A stretch of DNA of 45,849 nt from Strigomonas culicis (Eukaryota; Euglenozoa; Kinetoplastea; Trypanosomatida; Trypanosomatidae). Within the stretch, counting starts at the first letter, position 1; every line of letters begins with the position of its first letter. Shown in pieces: positions 19,094 through 29,155 of this stretch. Made by a program: the position numbers and the translations under genes. The notes under the pieces are model-generated. The model ran no database searches. It was not told the DNA's origin and saw only the letters and a list, made by a program, of their open reading frames with translations. The DNA is taken from assembly GCA_000482145.1 (NCBI GenBank), contig AUXH01000082.1, forward strand, positions 1 through 45,849, given 5' to 3'.

Positions 19094-21235
19094 TTACGTT
19101 CCACGTACTTTCCGAGCGACGTGTGCACGCCAACTTTTCTGAATTGTAATGGCGGCATCGGACACCACTTCGTAGGTGTCCATGAGTTGCCTCTTCTGCC
19201 GGTTCTCTCGGAGCAACTGCATGGCTGCCCTCTGCGCCAGCAAGCGACAGCGATACTGAGTGACGGTACGGACGGATGCGAGAGTGCGCTCATCAGCAGT
19301 AGGTCTGTTTATAGTAGCAGCCGTATGCTCCTTCTGGGAAGTGCGTGGTGTGCCTTTATAGTCATGCCACGCCTTCTGTATAACAGTGGCAGCATCCATG
19401 CGGCGTAAGTGCTCCTTCTGTGCACGATCCCTCGATTGCTCGTCGATCAGGAGCTGTGTGATGGCTAGGCGATGCTTCACAGCTGACCAGAACTCAGCGA
19501 TCTTGCGCACGGCACGTACGCGTAGTGCTTGCTCTCCTTCCTCTTTCTCTTCAATGCCGCCATTAGGGTGATACCGGCGATAAAAGGATTCAATGACATG
19601 GACTGCATGTCGATGACACTCAAGTGTCTCTCTCTCCTCCAATGCCCTGCGTAGGTCGCGTGCAATCTGACGCGACCTATACTGGCGAAAGGTCCTTTGG
19701 AGGACAGCCACAGCGTGTTGGACAGCGTGCCAGTGCTTGCACTGCTGACGCGCGCGCCAGAACCGTTGCAATGTGAGAACCGCGAGCACGGATGGATTCC
19801 GGCAGGCCTCCTTTTCACGCTGGAGACGCATGCGAACGGCGTAGCTTCGCCAAACACGCTGTATCGTGGTGGCTGCGTAGCGCTCCATCTCCACGCGCTC
19901 TCTCCGCTCCACCTCTCTTCGCGCACGCTTCTTGAGCGCCACCGCCGTGATCTTTTGCACTACAAATTGCATTGTCCGTATGCGCTTGTCGGCATCTCCG
20001 CTACTGCCGTTGTGCTCGGCGACAAGAAGTCGGGAGGCCAGCTCCCACTCCTTCCTGGCCTCCTCTTCGCACAGCAAGATGTGCAGTAGCGCTAGCTGAC
20101 GCTCGTAACGCTTCCGCGCCACCCTTCGTCGTGCAACATAGGAACGGAATGCCTTCTGGAGCACCAGCGCCGCATCCTCGTGTTCTCCAGCAGCCGTCCG
20201 CCATGTTTCGTGCAGCCATGTGTGTAGCGCTTCGCTGTTTTCATAGTCGTAGACGATGCGGCGCGTGCGCTGCCGCGCTGCCGGAACATTCGACTCACCG
20301 CGCTGAACTGCATTCCATGCCACTTGCTGCTGGGCCACTTCGGCCGACTCAAACTGCCGCACAGCGGAGTGCTGCACTTCAGTGGCCTGCACACTGGCTG
20401 AAGACATAATGTCACGCACCATATCCGTGTACTTGGCCGTGTCGGGGCCACTCGGACAGCTTTCCTCAAGCGCATCCACTTCCAGTTGTAAGGAAGGTGC
20501 TTTGCGCCTCTCGGTAACGGAATCGAGGCGTCTCGCAGAAACCTGAGACTCACGCTTCGAAAACATCCCGTCTGTCTGTGCCAAACCCCACCCATCTGTC
20601 ATCATACTGTCAAGACGCGACGACGCTAGTGATGGGAAGAACTTTCCATTTTTGTTCTCCATCGGTTCGCGCTCGGAGATGGAGCCGTTCTGTTTCTCTC
20701 TCACCACAGTAGTTCTGGTCGTTGCGTCCTTTGGAGTCAGTGGGTCAAGGCTGGCATACTGCACAGCGTCACTACTGAACGTACCCAGAGTACTCGTCAG
20801 CGGCGCACGAACGACCAAATCCACTGACTTCAGCGCTGTCACTTGATCTGCAAAAAGCATCGTGGCGCTTGCCGGAAATGAATTGGACTTTTTGTCTCTT
20901 TTGTCGATTGAGACAACCACGGAAGGTCTGTTGGACGCCTGAGTGCTTGGCAGCGATGCATAGTCCTTCACAATGGGTTCATAGCTTTTATAGTTTTTCA
21001 GTTGAGCGACAAAATTCTGCATGCTTTGCTGTGCATGGAAAGCCGTGCTCATTACCAGAGCACTGGTGTCTTGGCTTCCTCGGCGTCCGCCAATATTGCT
21101 ATGTAGGCTCTGGCGTGAGAGGCGTGACACCGTTCGCTTCACAGGGAAGCCGCGAATGCTAACGAGGCGCGAATTCACGCGAGGAAGAGTTCGGATGTCG
21201 CCGGACCTGCCTGCCTCGCCCTCTTGCTGTGACAT
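19094..21235 (-). CDS. IQ-motif (calmodulin-binding) protein
   Basis: A 713-residue protein. The first 320 residues are Ser/Thr-rich and probably disordered. The second half carries at least six IQ-like motifs: LQKAFRSYVARRR (near 357), IQRVWRSYAVRMR (near 454), LQRFWRAR (near 488), LQRTFRQYRSR (near 508), IQKAWHDYKG (near 612) and IQKSWRAHVARK (near 692), separated by basic, helical stretches. IQ motifs bind calmodulin or similar EF-hand proteins. Such proteins are frequent in the kinetoplastid flagellum and cytoskeleton, but no specific role can be assigned. ATG at 21233-21235 is the first in the frame. A CT-rich tract and an AG at about 21311 lie upstream. Confidence 0.87.
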   Translation of the reverse strand: MSQQEGEAGRSGDIRTLPRVNSRLVSIRGFPVKRTVSRLSRQSLHSNIGGRRGSQDTSALVMSTAFHAQQSMQNFVAQLKNYKSYEPIVKDYASLPSTQASNRPSVVVSIDKRDKKSNSFPASATMLFADQVTALKSVDLVVRAPLTSTLGTFSSDAVQYASLDPLTPKDATTRTTVVREKQNGSISEREPMENKNGKFFPSLASSRLDSMMTDGWGLAQTDGMFSKRESQVSARRLDSVTERRKAPSLQLEVDALEESCPSGPDTAKYTDMVRDIMSSASVQATEVQHSAVRQFESAEVAQQQVAWNAVQRGESNVPAARQRTRRIVYDYENSEALHTWLHETWRTAAGEHEDAALVLQKAFRSYVARRRVARKRYERQLALLHILLCEEEARKEWELASRLLVAEHNGSSGDADKRIRTMQFVVQKITAVALKKRARREVERRERVEMERYAATTIQRVWRSYAVRMRLQREKEACRNPSVLAVLTLQRFWRARQQCKHWHAVQHAVAVLQRTFRQYRSRQIARDLRRALEERETLECHRHAVHVIESFYRRYHPNGGIEEKEEGEQALRVRAVRKIAEFWSAVKHRLAITQLLIDEQSRDRAQKEHLRRMDAATVIQKAWHDYKGTPRTSQKEHTAATINRPTADERTLASVRTVTQYRCRLLAQRAAMQLLRENRQKRQLMDTYEVVSDAAITIQKSWRAHVARKVRGT

Positions 21236-21634
21236 GATCTAGTCGGCCCAAGCGCAGGGTGTATTCTAATTGCCTGTATATGTGTGGATGTGTGTGTCTG
21301 TGTATATGTACTTCACAAAAAGAGGAAGGAACACGTTTAAGAAGAAGAAACAAAACAAAGAGAGAGAGAGAGAGAGAGAGAGAACGAAAAAGGGAAGAAT
21401 CACCACGCAAGGTGTACGCACAGAATCAACGCAGTAGAAAAAAATGCGCAAAGCGGGCCCACCAATCCACAGGAAGATGATCAGCTACATATACAAATAG
21501 GAGAATACGAATTGGACCTACGTATGTTTCATGTGATACACCAAGACGGCAGAGTTACTTACAAAGACAATAAAACTGAATAGTAGTAGAGCACTCCATC
21601 CGCATGCGATGACGTTTTAGACAAGACACATATG
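21236..21634. other. Intergenic region
   Basis: Holds the GA/CT microsatellite at 21358-21383, a TGTGTG stretch near 21281-21302, and AT-rich sequence toward 21600 that forms the 3' flank of the next upstream gene's neighbour. No additional gene seen. Confidence 0.6.
21311..21383 (-). promoter_or_regulatory. Probable trans-splice acceptor region of the IQ-protein gene
   Basis: On the minus strand a CT repeat (21358-21383) and further pyrimidine-rich sequence are followed by the first strong AG at 21311-21312, 76 bases before the ATG. The GA/CT microsatellite is thus probably used as a polypyrimidine tract; the exact site is inferred. Confidence 0.5.
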
Positions 21635-22027
21635 TCAATGATCCCCCTCCGCAAGACGGTTTTGTCGTCCAAGCCATGCAAGGTACTCTTCTCGAGGTTC
21701 CCACGGCAAATTAGTCGGATCCACTACACCTCTTCGCCTTCGGCACACTTGCTCTAGTGACGCAGTACCATTCTCGCTCTCAACGCTTGCACGCAGAGAG
21801 ATAACAAATTCGTCGACGCAACTCTTAAGCGACGGTTCTCCGAAGCGGATAATCTGTACATTCAAGGCACGCTTCGTACACATGGCATAGTCACGAAGGG
21901 ATCTCAAGACATGCGGTGGCTCTTTACTCTCTCGCTCGGATGGCGGCGCAAAAAATGGAGACAGGCCCACTGCCTTCGGATCCATTACGGTCTTTGAAAG
22001 TGTAAAAAACAGGCCGAGCGACGACAT
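21635..22027 (-). CDS. Hypothetical protein, 130 residues
   Basis: The ATG at 22025-22027 opens a 130-residue frame of ordinary composition. It has a short hydrophobic N-terminus (residues 3-10), the element PFFAPPSERE, a central helical stretch around SLRDYAMCTKRALNVQIIRFG and a C-terminal part with a basic CRRRRG cluster followed by LPWEPREEYLAWLG. It occupies its own slot with normal spacers on both sides, which supports a real gene. I do not recognise the family. Upstream the frame stays open but is pyrimidine-rich leader without ATG. Confidence 0.65.
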   Translation of the reverse strand: MSSLGLFFTLSKTVMDPKAVGLSPFFAPPSERESKEPPHVLRSLRDYAMCTKRALNVQIIRFGEPSLKSCVDEFVISLRASVESENGTASLEQVCRRRRGVVDPTNLPWEPREEYLAWLGRQNRLAEGDH

Positions 22028-22567
22028 TATAGATAAGTGAAAACGAAAAAAGGAACAAAATGATTCTGCAATGCGCAACACGAACAACAACAACAGCAAC
22101 GAAAAAAAGAACCGAAAAAAACTATACTTAATGATCAGAAGAACAGAAATAAGGAAAGAAGACGTAAAGTGCACGAGGTAATCAGAAGAGAGGGACACCA
22201 ATGTATGCTTTTATACTTTGAAAGAAATGAAGTCCAGAAAAAAAAAAGGCAAAGATACTGCGTAAGTAGCAATGCTACAATTTATTATTATTTAGATTAA
22301 CCGAAACCGAATTAACAGCACAATAAACAAAAGAAGACCGGCTAATAGGACAAGAGCATGTTGAGTCAAGCCGTAACAAAACGTTGAGAGTTCATCGACT
22401 GTATCATTCTACTGTTCTTGTCGTTGCTGTTATTGCTTTTTATTTTAGATTATAGTTGTGTTTATGATGGCAATCGCCACATTATACTCATGGAATTAGA
22501 ACGTTTGGATCCGTTAATCATTGAATGAAAGGGAGAAAAAAGGGAAACAGAAACCTAGTGGCGCCAT
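22028..22567. other. Intergenic region
   Basis: AT-rich spacer with A runs and a (CAA)n-like stretch around 22078-22103, which is pyrimidine- and T-rich on the minus strand, and no supported gene. Confidence 0.6.
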
Positions 22568-25061
22568 TTAGGCTTTCCATCCACGTTTGATGCGGAACTT
22601 GATGTCCTTCTTCTTCATTTCCTTTGCCCTCTCCGCGCGATCTGCAACCGAGCTCTTCAGCTTTGTCGCCACGCGTTGCGACCGCTTTGTCATCTGGAAG
22701 AGCTTGCCGCGCTTGGAGTGTTCACCGTGAGTGGAATTCAGTTTACTCTTCTTCTTCTTCTGGATTTCAAATTTCGACCTGTTCTTGCGCACCTCACGCG
22801 CCTCCTCAATCTTCTCTGCCTTGTCTATTTCCTTGCGTCGCACAGTGAAGTGCTCGATGTCATGGGCAGAGAGATCTCCGGAGATGCCGTGGATAAGCTC
22901 GTGTCGCCTTTTGGAGAACTCCTCCTGCGCCTTCTTCTTTCCTCGAAGAGAAAGATGGCTACCACCTTGGGCAGAGAGTTTACGAATCTTCTCAAAGTCC
23001 GCGTCGGTGAGTATCCGTGTGGCTGCAAGTGAACCGGTCGTCACAGCAGAACTGGTGACAGAGGCAGGCAAGCTCCGTTCTGAGCGTCCGTCCACATCTT
23101 CGTACCACTCGGATGATGATGGTGCCTCTTTCAGAACTTGGGAAAGTTGAGATGGTGTAGCATGGCCTTCCGCGTCTTCCTCTTCTTCGTCCTCCTCTAG
23201 CTCTTCCTCCTCCTCTTCCTCCTCCTTCTTCTTCAGAAAACTCTTCCTCTTCCGCATCCTCCTCCTCCTCCATTTCTTCCTCCGAGGTGGTCGCGTCGTC
23301 GGTCGCCACCTCCCCTTCGCCGCTCACGGCTTTCGTGTTGCTCCGCTCCTGGCGTGTCTTCTTGGGGGCAGGGGCGCCGTTCATGTCCACAAGCTGTGGG
23401 CACTCCTCACTGGCATCGTCCGCATCACTATCGGTGTCGGTGCCGCTTACATCCACAAAGTCGCCGTCAACCGCTTCAGGATCCGCGTCGCTGTCAACGA
23501 TCCACTCGCCGCTGTCGCTGTCCTCGTCATCGTCATCACTTGAGTCCTCGTCGCTGCTTTTTTCATTGGAGTCCTCCATACTCTGGTACAGCAGATCCAA
23601 CCCTGGGATGTCTGTATACACTTGTTCGCTTCCAAACACAGGCTTCGACACTTCACTCGGAGCACCCGCCTTGCTTCCCCGCAGCTTGGCTGGCAGTAGA
23701 TCTGGGTATGTCTCACGAAACAACTGCAGCAACGCCCGTGCAGCCATGACAACACCCTTTTCGCCTCGAGTGTTCTTATATTCCACCAAATCCTTCAGTA
23801 AATCCTGGTTCATCGCAAGTGGTTGTCGCTTGCACATCTCGCGAATCGTGTTGATACCCACTGTAATGGAATCCGGAGAAGAGCGGTCATTCACAAAATG
23901 GTTGGCGATGGCCTTGAGAAGCGGCTCCACTGCATCTGGTGGCACCATACGGTGCACACACATTGAAGAGAGCGCGAGGAGTTGAGTGGAGTGCAGCTGC
24001 GACGGCTCCATGTAGCGTTCCAAAAAACTGTACAATGGAAGATACACCACCTCGTGCTCAGACACGGTGCGGGCAATGACGTTGAGATATAAAACACGTA
24101 CCTCAAAACGCTCCGACGTCTTGCGCAGATGAGCAAGCAAGCGCTCGACAAACGATTGTGGATCACGTAGGAGGCGAATCGGGTCAACGTGCTGCTTGGC
24201 AAATAACTCCTCTCTGGTTTCCTCCTTATCGTACTTTCGTTTTACCGCTTTCATATCCCGCTTCAGGATGCGGGAGCGCTTCGCGGTCTTCTTCACAATT
24301 TTCAGCTTTTGCTTCATTTTGGAAATGTCGCGTCCCGGATCCCCTTCGTCGGCATCTCCGTTTTCGTCGTCGACAGAAGAAATCTTGGGCATTTGCAAAA
24401 GAAAAAAACGCAGCGCTGTCCGAAGAATGGGTGTATGCCGCGAGAAACAGGCTTTCGTCATCACCTCAACCGTGCGCTCGTCGCACCACACGCGACGACG
24501 GTAGAGGTCGATCATAACCATCTCTGCGCACCGGGCTTGAACGGGGTCGTCCTCCTCCATGATACCAAACAGAAAGTTCTGCATCTTTCGGTTAATTGCA
24601 GCACCGTTTTTAGCGCCAGGCATATTCATTCGTCGTATATCGCTAACGACGTGTGACAGAATCATGGACCGGATGGTCTTGTCTCGCTCTTGCAGCAACA
24701 TAAAGAGAATGGGGAACGTTTCGTCTGAGCTCACAAGATCCTTTGAGCGCAGCAGGAGCAGACACTTCACGAGATTAACACGCAGGTCAGTCGGTAGTGT
24801 GTGCCCTTTTGACGTGCGCAGCATCTCCAGAACCACCTCAGCGACGGAACGGCTTTCTTTGGGAAAGCAGTGACTGACATGGCACACGTAGTTCAGGACA
24901 GCAAGGTACTGAGGGTTGGCCGCCCTTTGAGCAGCCACGGTCGCGCTGGAGGCTAAGAAGTGCTCAAGTTGAGCAAGAAACTCATCGCGGTAAGATTCGG
25001 GGTCGCGACGGGTTCGATTCTGCAACAGCAGTAGAGTTCCCTTGAAGGCCGGTTCATTCAT
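22568..25061 (-). pseudogene. SDA1: SDA1, ribosome biogenesis factor, frameshifted in acidic region
   Basis: SDA1 is a nucleolar protein needed for 60S ribosomal subunit assembly and export. The first frame (ATG 25059-25061) gives the N-terminal domain with the family signature LLLQNRTRRDPESYRDEF and a long helical-repeat body, then an acidic Ser/Asp/Glu region. Near 23222-23228, inside a GAA/GGA run, this frame turns into meaningless Gly/Arg-rich sequence, while the frame one base away continues the acid run and then the conserved SDA1 C-terminus: ILTDADFEKIRKLSAQ, FQMTKRSQRVATK and the basic tail. Dropping one base there gives about 830 residues, similar to yeast SDA1 (767). Because SDA1 is essential in yeast, a sequencing or assembly error in the low-complexity run is the likeliest reason. 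Both halves look well conserved. Confidence 0.88.
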
Positions 25062-25452
25062 TTTTGCAAAAGGTGTGAAAAGGAAAAAAAAACTGTTTCT
25101 TCTTGTGAAGGTAAAATATACAAGTGTAAAAAGAAGAACATGAATCAGAAGTGAAAAGAGGATTGAGAAAGAAGGAGAAGGAAAACATATATATAGAAGG
25201 ATACCCTCACAAACAACACAGGTATCCCTAAGCAGAGACTTGGAAATTGGGCATCAAAAGAGAAGCGCAAAGAAGAAAAAACAAAAAGGGGCGGAATGTG
25301 CGCAAGATTAGAGATGAGAGAGTACATTTCAAGAGTACGCTTCGAATTCATTCGCAGTACCACAACTACTACGCATGAAGTTGAACAAAAGAAAGGGGAA
25401 AAAAAAACAGACATATGAGAAGAAAATGAGGGAAACACAAAAGCATGATGTA
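25062..25452. other. Intergenic region
   Basis: Purine-rich on the plus strand (25150-25330, 25383-25440), hence long pyrimidine tracts upstream of SDA1 on the transcript; no gene seen. Open frames here consist of translated pyrimidine runs. Confidence 0.6.
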
Positions 25453-26868
25453 TCAGTCATTCATATTGCTCCTCGTACTATTTCCTGGGGTAAGAGAGAG
25501 AAGATTGTTGAACCACTCATTCACAAAGATATCCTTCGGATCGAGTTCGGCGCGCAAGCGTAAAAAGGCAGACCAGTTCTCACCATATGCGCGCTCCATT
25601 TCCTTCTCCCCCCATTGATAGTACTTCGCCCAGTGCGGACGACCACCCATGGCCGTCATAAGCTCGCAGAAGCGGTTGTAGCAGCGGATCGTGTCAGGGG
25701 CCTCACGTCCGAGAGGGCGGTACATGACCACACCCACCCAACATGTCTGCCGCCCCGCAGCGGGCGACAGAAGTGTTTCATCAGCGCCACTAAAGCGGAA
25801 TTCGATAGGAAAATGAAGGTGCAAATTATCCTTTTCGATCATATCTTGCAACCGCCGAAGCACTTCAGGCGCCGACGCAGCGTCGACGGCCCATTCGTTT
25901 GCCCACTGCTTAAAGAGGCAATCGAAGGTGAAACACTCGAGCGCCGAGCCAAATTGCGTTTGTGCGCTACTGTAAAAGGCACGGCGGTAGAGTTTGTTTA
26001 CCAAAGGTTGCAGGCATGGAAAGAAACTTGTAAGCCAGAGGCACCGCTGGACCACTGTGTGGCGAAGCCAATCACCGCGGAGAGCGGCCCCCAGGCGGTA
26101 CCAAATGCTCTTCTTTTGTTTTTCGTGCGCGCGATACTGCCCCTTAATAACGGGGTTGGCTAGGTCGACTCGCTTGCCGAAGGAGTGGTAACACATGCGG
26201 GTGTGCGGCACCCACCATAAACGGTAGTACTCGTGCTTCTGGACATTTGTTAGTTGCAACGAGTGCTTCACGGCATGCGCGATGGACACGGGGCGGCTGT
26301 GCAAATGCCACACGGACTTTTCCTCCGCCTGGAGCGTCACTTGCACGACGGCACCAAGCACGCCGAGATGGCACGCCGCGGTCCGAAGACGCTGCCGATC
26401 CTGGTCTTCATGGAACTCGCGCGTCTGACCGGTACCGTCAATTAACGTGAGCGCCACGACATAATCGCAGAGCGAGTGGGTGTCGAGTCCGCTACTGTGC
26501 GTGGCGGTGGCGAGACAACCGGCGACCGTCGTCTCCACGTACGAAGGGACGCACTTCAGCATCAGACCTTCTCGGTCCAGCACCTCCATCAACGTACGCA
26601 TGAGCACGCCACCTTCGCACGTGATACGCTTTTCCTTCTTGTCAATGTGCAGAATCTTGTCAAACAGTGTCATCTGGACAATGGTGGGTGCAAAGGTGCA
26701 CGCATTAGGGCTTTTAGCGGCACCAGCGAAGCGACAGCTCCTGTTTGATTTCTCCGTCGTTGCATCATATAAGGACTTTATGAAATTCGTAAGTCCCGAT
26801 GTAGAGGAAGTCTGGAAGAGCACCTTTGGCGAACAAGAGCCAATACCAGCCAAATTGGTCCAGCTCAT
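25453..26868 (-). CDS. D-arabinono-1,4-lactone oxidase (ascorbate-pathway aldonolactone oxidase)
   Basis: A 471-residue flavoprotein of the vanillyl-alcohol-oxidase superfamily. The N-terminal flavin-binding domain includes the GAAKSPNACTF motif (about residues 49-59), where other members have a His that binds flavin covalently; the Lys form is the one known from trypanosomatid enzymes with non-covalent flavin. ETTVAGCLATATHSSGL follows, and the C-terminal catalytic motif HWAK is present in GGRPHWAKYY. The enzyme oxidises D-arabinono- or L-galactono-1,4-lactone as the last step of (erythro)ascorbate synthesis. No SKL-like peroxisomal signal is seen at the C-terminus (ends SNMND), although glycosomal location has been reported for some trypanosomatid relatives. 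Start is the ATG at 26866-26868. Confidence 0.92.
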   Translation of the reverse strand: MSWTNLAGIGSCSPKVLFQTSSTSGLTNFIKSLYDATTEKSNRSCRFAGAAKSPNACTFAPTIVQMTLFDKILHIDKKEKRITCEGGVLMRTLMEVLDREGLMLKCVPSYVETTVAGCLATATHSSGLDTHSLCDYVVALTLIDGTGQTREFHEDQDRQRLRTAACHLGVLGAVVQVTLQAEEKSVWHLHSRPVSIAHAVKHSLQLTNVQKHEYYRLWWVPHTRMCYHSFGKRVDLANPVIKGQYRAHEKQKKSIWYRLGAALRGDWLRHTVVQRCLWLTSFFPCLQPLVNKLYRRAFYSSAQTQFGSALECFTFDCLFKQWANEWAVDAASAPEVLRRLQDMIEKDNLHLHFPIEFRFSGADETLLSPAAGRQTCWVGVVMYRPLGREAPDTIRCYNRFCELMTAMGGRPHWAKYYQWGEKEMERAYGENWSAFLRLRAELDPKDIFVNEWFNNLLSLTPGNSTRSNMND

Positions 26869-27216
26869 CTGTCCGTAGTACCTCAAGGGATAGTAAGAAA
26901 TATAGCAATAATGGGTTGATCTTCAAGTGTTAAGAATAGGCACGTTAACGGATAGGTGTGAAGAGGGGAGCGCAAGATAAAAAGTGAAAAAAAAAAAAGA
27001 GCCACACGCCTCATGGCAACAGTAAAGGCACAAATCCTTTTTATACAAAACGGTTCTAGGAAAAGGGAAGGAAAAAAAAAAGAACGTAACCAAAATCTGT
27101 TTTTACATGTGAATTAGTGTACAATGAAAAAACTGTTCCACTTCGAGATAGCCTCCATGTTGCAGAAACCCAGTCCATGTACATCAAGACGTACTCATGC
27201 CTGTGCAAAACAGTAA
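26869..27216. other. Intergenic region
   Basis: AT-rich spacer with A runs at 26986-26999 and 27070-27081. No gene seen. Confidence 0.6.
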
Positions 27217-27888
27217 TCACTCTTGCATTCGGCCAATACAAAAGCTAGAGAATCGCAGGACGGTAGACGGGTGATGGAACTGTGCAAAGGAAGCCGCCAC
27301 ATCACCGCCCCCTGCCCCTTCCAACAACACCTCGGCGCCGCCAGGGTGGTGTCGGAGCATGCTGGTGACGTCTAGCACATTTCTGTCCACAACAATCCAC
27401 AAACTCTCACTCGAGGCATGAGACTCGAAATCCTTCGCGGTGAAAACGGTGCTCTCGGGGCACACGAAACTGCCCGCTGCGCTGAAGAACTCCTTCACTT
27501 CGGTGATGTAGGCCGGTGCAGCCTCGGACCCATTCAAGAAGCCCTCTCTGTGTGGAAGGGAAGCGGATGTATTACAGGGTGCCTCGTCAGTCGCCTCTGG
27601 ATAGCGAAGCAGTCGAAAAGGGTCTAGTGCAATACAAACGCCGATTACAACAATGGAAAGCAAAGTAAGTGAAAACGTAGGAAGCACGTTAAGTGCGTAC
27701 TTTTTCCAGGCGAAAGTTTCGACAGTGACTACATCAACCGTGTTCCCATCCTGCTCTACGACAGGATACCTCTGAAGGGGGCGGCTGATTGGGGGAGGTG
27801 TGAGTAGCGGAAGCGATGCGCTGCTAGCAGGAAGGCAACACGCTTCTTCTGGATCACCAGAGGGGCGGTGTGACCCTCGCACATGCAT
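27217..27888 (-). CDS. Membrane-anchored cytochrome b5-like heme-binding protein
   Basis: A 223-residue protein with a cytoplasmic-type N-terminal region rich in Pro and Ser, one strong membrane segment (about residues 67-90) and a C-terminal cytochrome b5 domain (about 147-220). The heme-ligand motif HHPGG (H181 in HPGG) and the second axial His in FAQFHHPST (H205 or H206) are present with normal spacing, so heme binding is expected. The order is reversed relative to classical cytochrome b5, which has its anchor at the C-terminus; it is more like MAPR/b5R-type or kinetoplastid b5 proteins with an N-terminal anchor. ATG at 27886-27888. Likely an electron carrier for ER or mitochondrial membrane enzymes; the partner is unknown. 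Confidence 0.88.
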   Translation of the reverse strand: MHVRGSHRPSGDPEEACCLPASSASLPLLTPPPISRPLQRYPVVEQDGNTVDVVTVETFAWKKYALNVLPTFSLTLLSIVVIGVCIALDPFRLLRYPEATDEAPCNTSASLPHREGFLNGSEAAPAYITEVKEFFSAAGSFVCPESTVFTAKDFESHASSESLWIVVDRNVLDVTSMLRHHPGGAEVLLEGAGGGDVAASFAQFHHPSTVLRFSSFCIGRMQE

Positions 27889-28291
27889 ATGCTGGACGGA
27901 TGAGCGCGTACGCCGGTCTTGTTGGGCATGCGCGCAGACAGAAGTGGCGTGATAATCACCAACGAGAAAAGAAGAGAGAGGTGCGAAGCAACATTAAGAG
28001 TGACACGCAAAAAAAAAAAAGCAGAGGGATTTCTCAGCGCAGTAGACTCATTGTACCATTATGTCTAGTAGGAGAATACATACATACATGGTGTGTATCT
28101 TGTTGATTCAGTCGTAACAGTAGTAGACGTAGTAATAGTAAAAGTAATATTCATTTTGAAGACGTTGATGGGCTCAACAACGACAAAAACAATAATATAT
28201 AAAGGGGAGAGAGAAGGTGAGCGCGTGAAAACGCAGACGACTGTGCATCCAGGGCACACTTAAACACCAACGCCACAATGAGCCCTATGGC
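27889..28291. other. Intergenic region
   Basis: Includes an A run at 28009-28020 (T run on the transcript), ATAC repeats near 28078-28089 and a GTA-rich stretch near 28116-28150. No gene seen. Confidence 0.6.
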
Positions 28292-29155
28292 TTACGCATA
28301 TCCATAGTGAGAGAGTACATAGTCTATCGCATTGTCAGGAATCAAACCGTGAAGCTTTGTACGTTTCTCCTCTGTCGAATCCGTCGAAGAAGCGATGGCG
28401 CGAACCGTCGTTGAGGATGTGTTGTTCGGGGATGAGAAGGCACCAAAGTAGAACTTGTACTTTGATAAATCCAACGTGAAGGTAGTGCCCTCCACCACTT
28501 GCGACATGGGCGGCTCGCTATGGGCGTGCAGCAGGTACGCGGCCTCGGTGCCAATTTTGTGAAGGCCCTCGCGCTGCAGGACCACCACCAAAAAGCTGTC
28601 CAGCAGCCGCTGCAGGAGATTCAGCGGCCAGCACCCTTCGACGAAGAAGGAAGAGAAGAGATCACCCCCACAAGCGAACACAACACGAACACGCAGGCCC
28701 GCGTTCTTGAGGCGCTCAAATGCCTCTGGCTCCTTCTCCGCGTACCAGTTCTGCACGCTCGCCTCCAGCTGCTCCAGAACGTAAAACGTGCGAATGTAAT
28801 GAGTCTGAAGGCCCTCCCAGCGGTCCACCGCCAGCTCCGGGTGAGAGGCCACACACAGGTCCGCCACCTCCGCGCGCTCCGCAAAAGAGTGAAGCCCTTT
28901 CTTGTTGTACGCGTCGTGAACCGGGGACACGTAGCCGCCCAGGACAGCGAAACGACGCTGCATCGCGTCGGTGGCGCTGCTCTGCAGGAGGGCCGCCTTC
29001 GCAGCGTCATACATGCATATGTGCGCGGTGTGCATGGGGTTGAACGTGCCACAGAGCGCAATCACAACGGGCTGGACCGGCTGTTCACCTTCCGCAGCCA
29101 TCGGAGGCAACGCCTTCAGCTTACTCCCATTGAATTGGTAGGCCTGTGCGGACAT
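28292..29155 (-). CDS. NMNAT: Nicotinamide/nicotinate mononucleotide adenylyltransferase
   Basis: A 287-residue nucleotidyltransferase of the HxGH family. The ATP-binding motif GTFNPMHTAH lies at residues 36-45, followed by the NMNAT-typical GGYVSPVHDAYNKKGL, the RW-containing segment ELAVDRWEGLQ, the G-G-D element ACGGDLFSSF and the C-terminal phosphate-binding motif NTSSTTVRA. It makes NAD (or deamido-NAD) from NMN (or NaMN) and ATP, the final joining step of NAD synthesis. The resemblance is to eukaryotic NMNAT1-3; a nuclear localisation signal is not obvious. ATG at 29153-29155 is the first in frame. Confidence 0.94.
   Translation of the reverse strand: MSAQAYQFNGSKLKALPPMAAEGEQPVQPVVIALCGTFNPMHTAHICMYDAAKAALLQSSATDAMQRRFAVLGGYVSPVHDAYNKKGLHSFAERAEVADLCVASHPELAVDRWEGLQTHYIRTFYVLEQLEASVQNWYAEKEPEAFERLKNAGLRVRVVFACGGDLFSSFFVEGCWPLNLLQRLLDSFLVVVLQREGLHKIGTEAAYLLHAHSEPPMSQVVEGTTFTLDLSKYKFYFGAFSSPNNTSSTTVRAIASSTDSTEEKRTKLHGLIPDNAIDYVLSHYGYA

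Noticed and set aside
22992..23222. Gly/Arg-rich C-terminus of the first SDA1 frame as an RGG domain
   Set aside because: It is the out-of-frame reading of the acidic Glu region; the true C-terminus continues in the adjacent frame.
25005..25030. GGTTCGATTC, resembling a tRNA T-loop
   Set aside because: It lies inside the conserved N-terminal coding part of SDA1 and no cloverleaf partners are seen around it.
25145..25438. Minus-strand 97-codon frame upstream of SDA1
   Set aside because: Translated pyrimidine-rich leader sequence with no domain.
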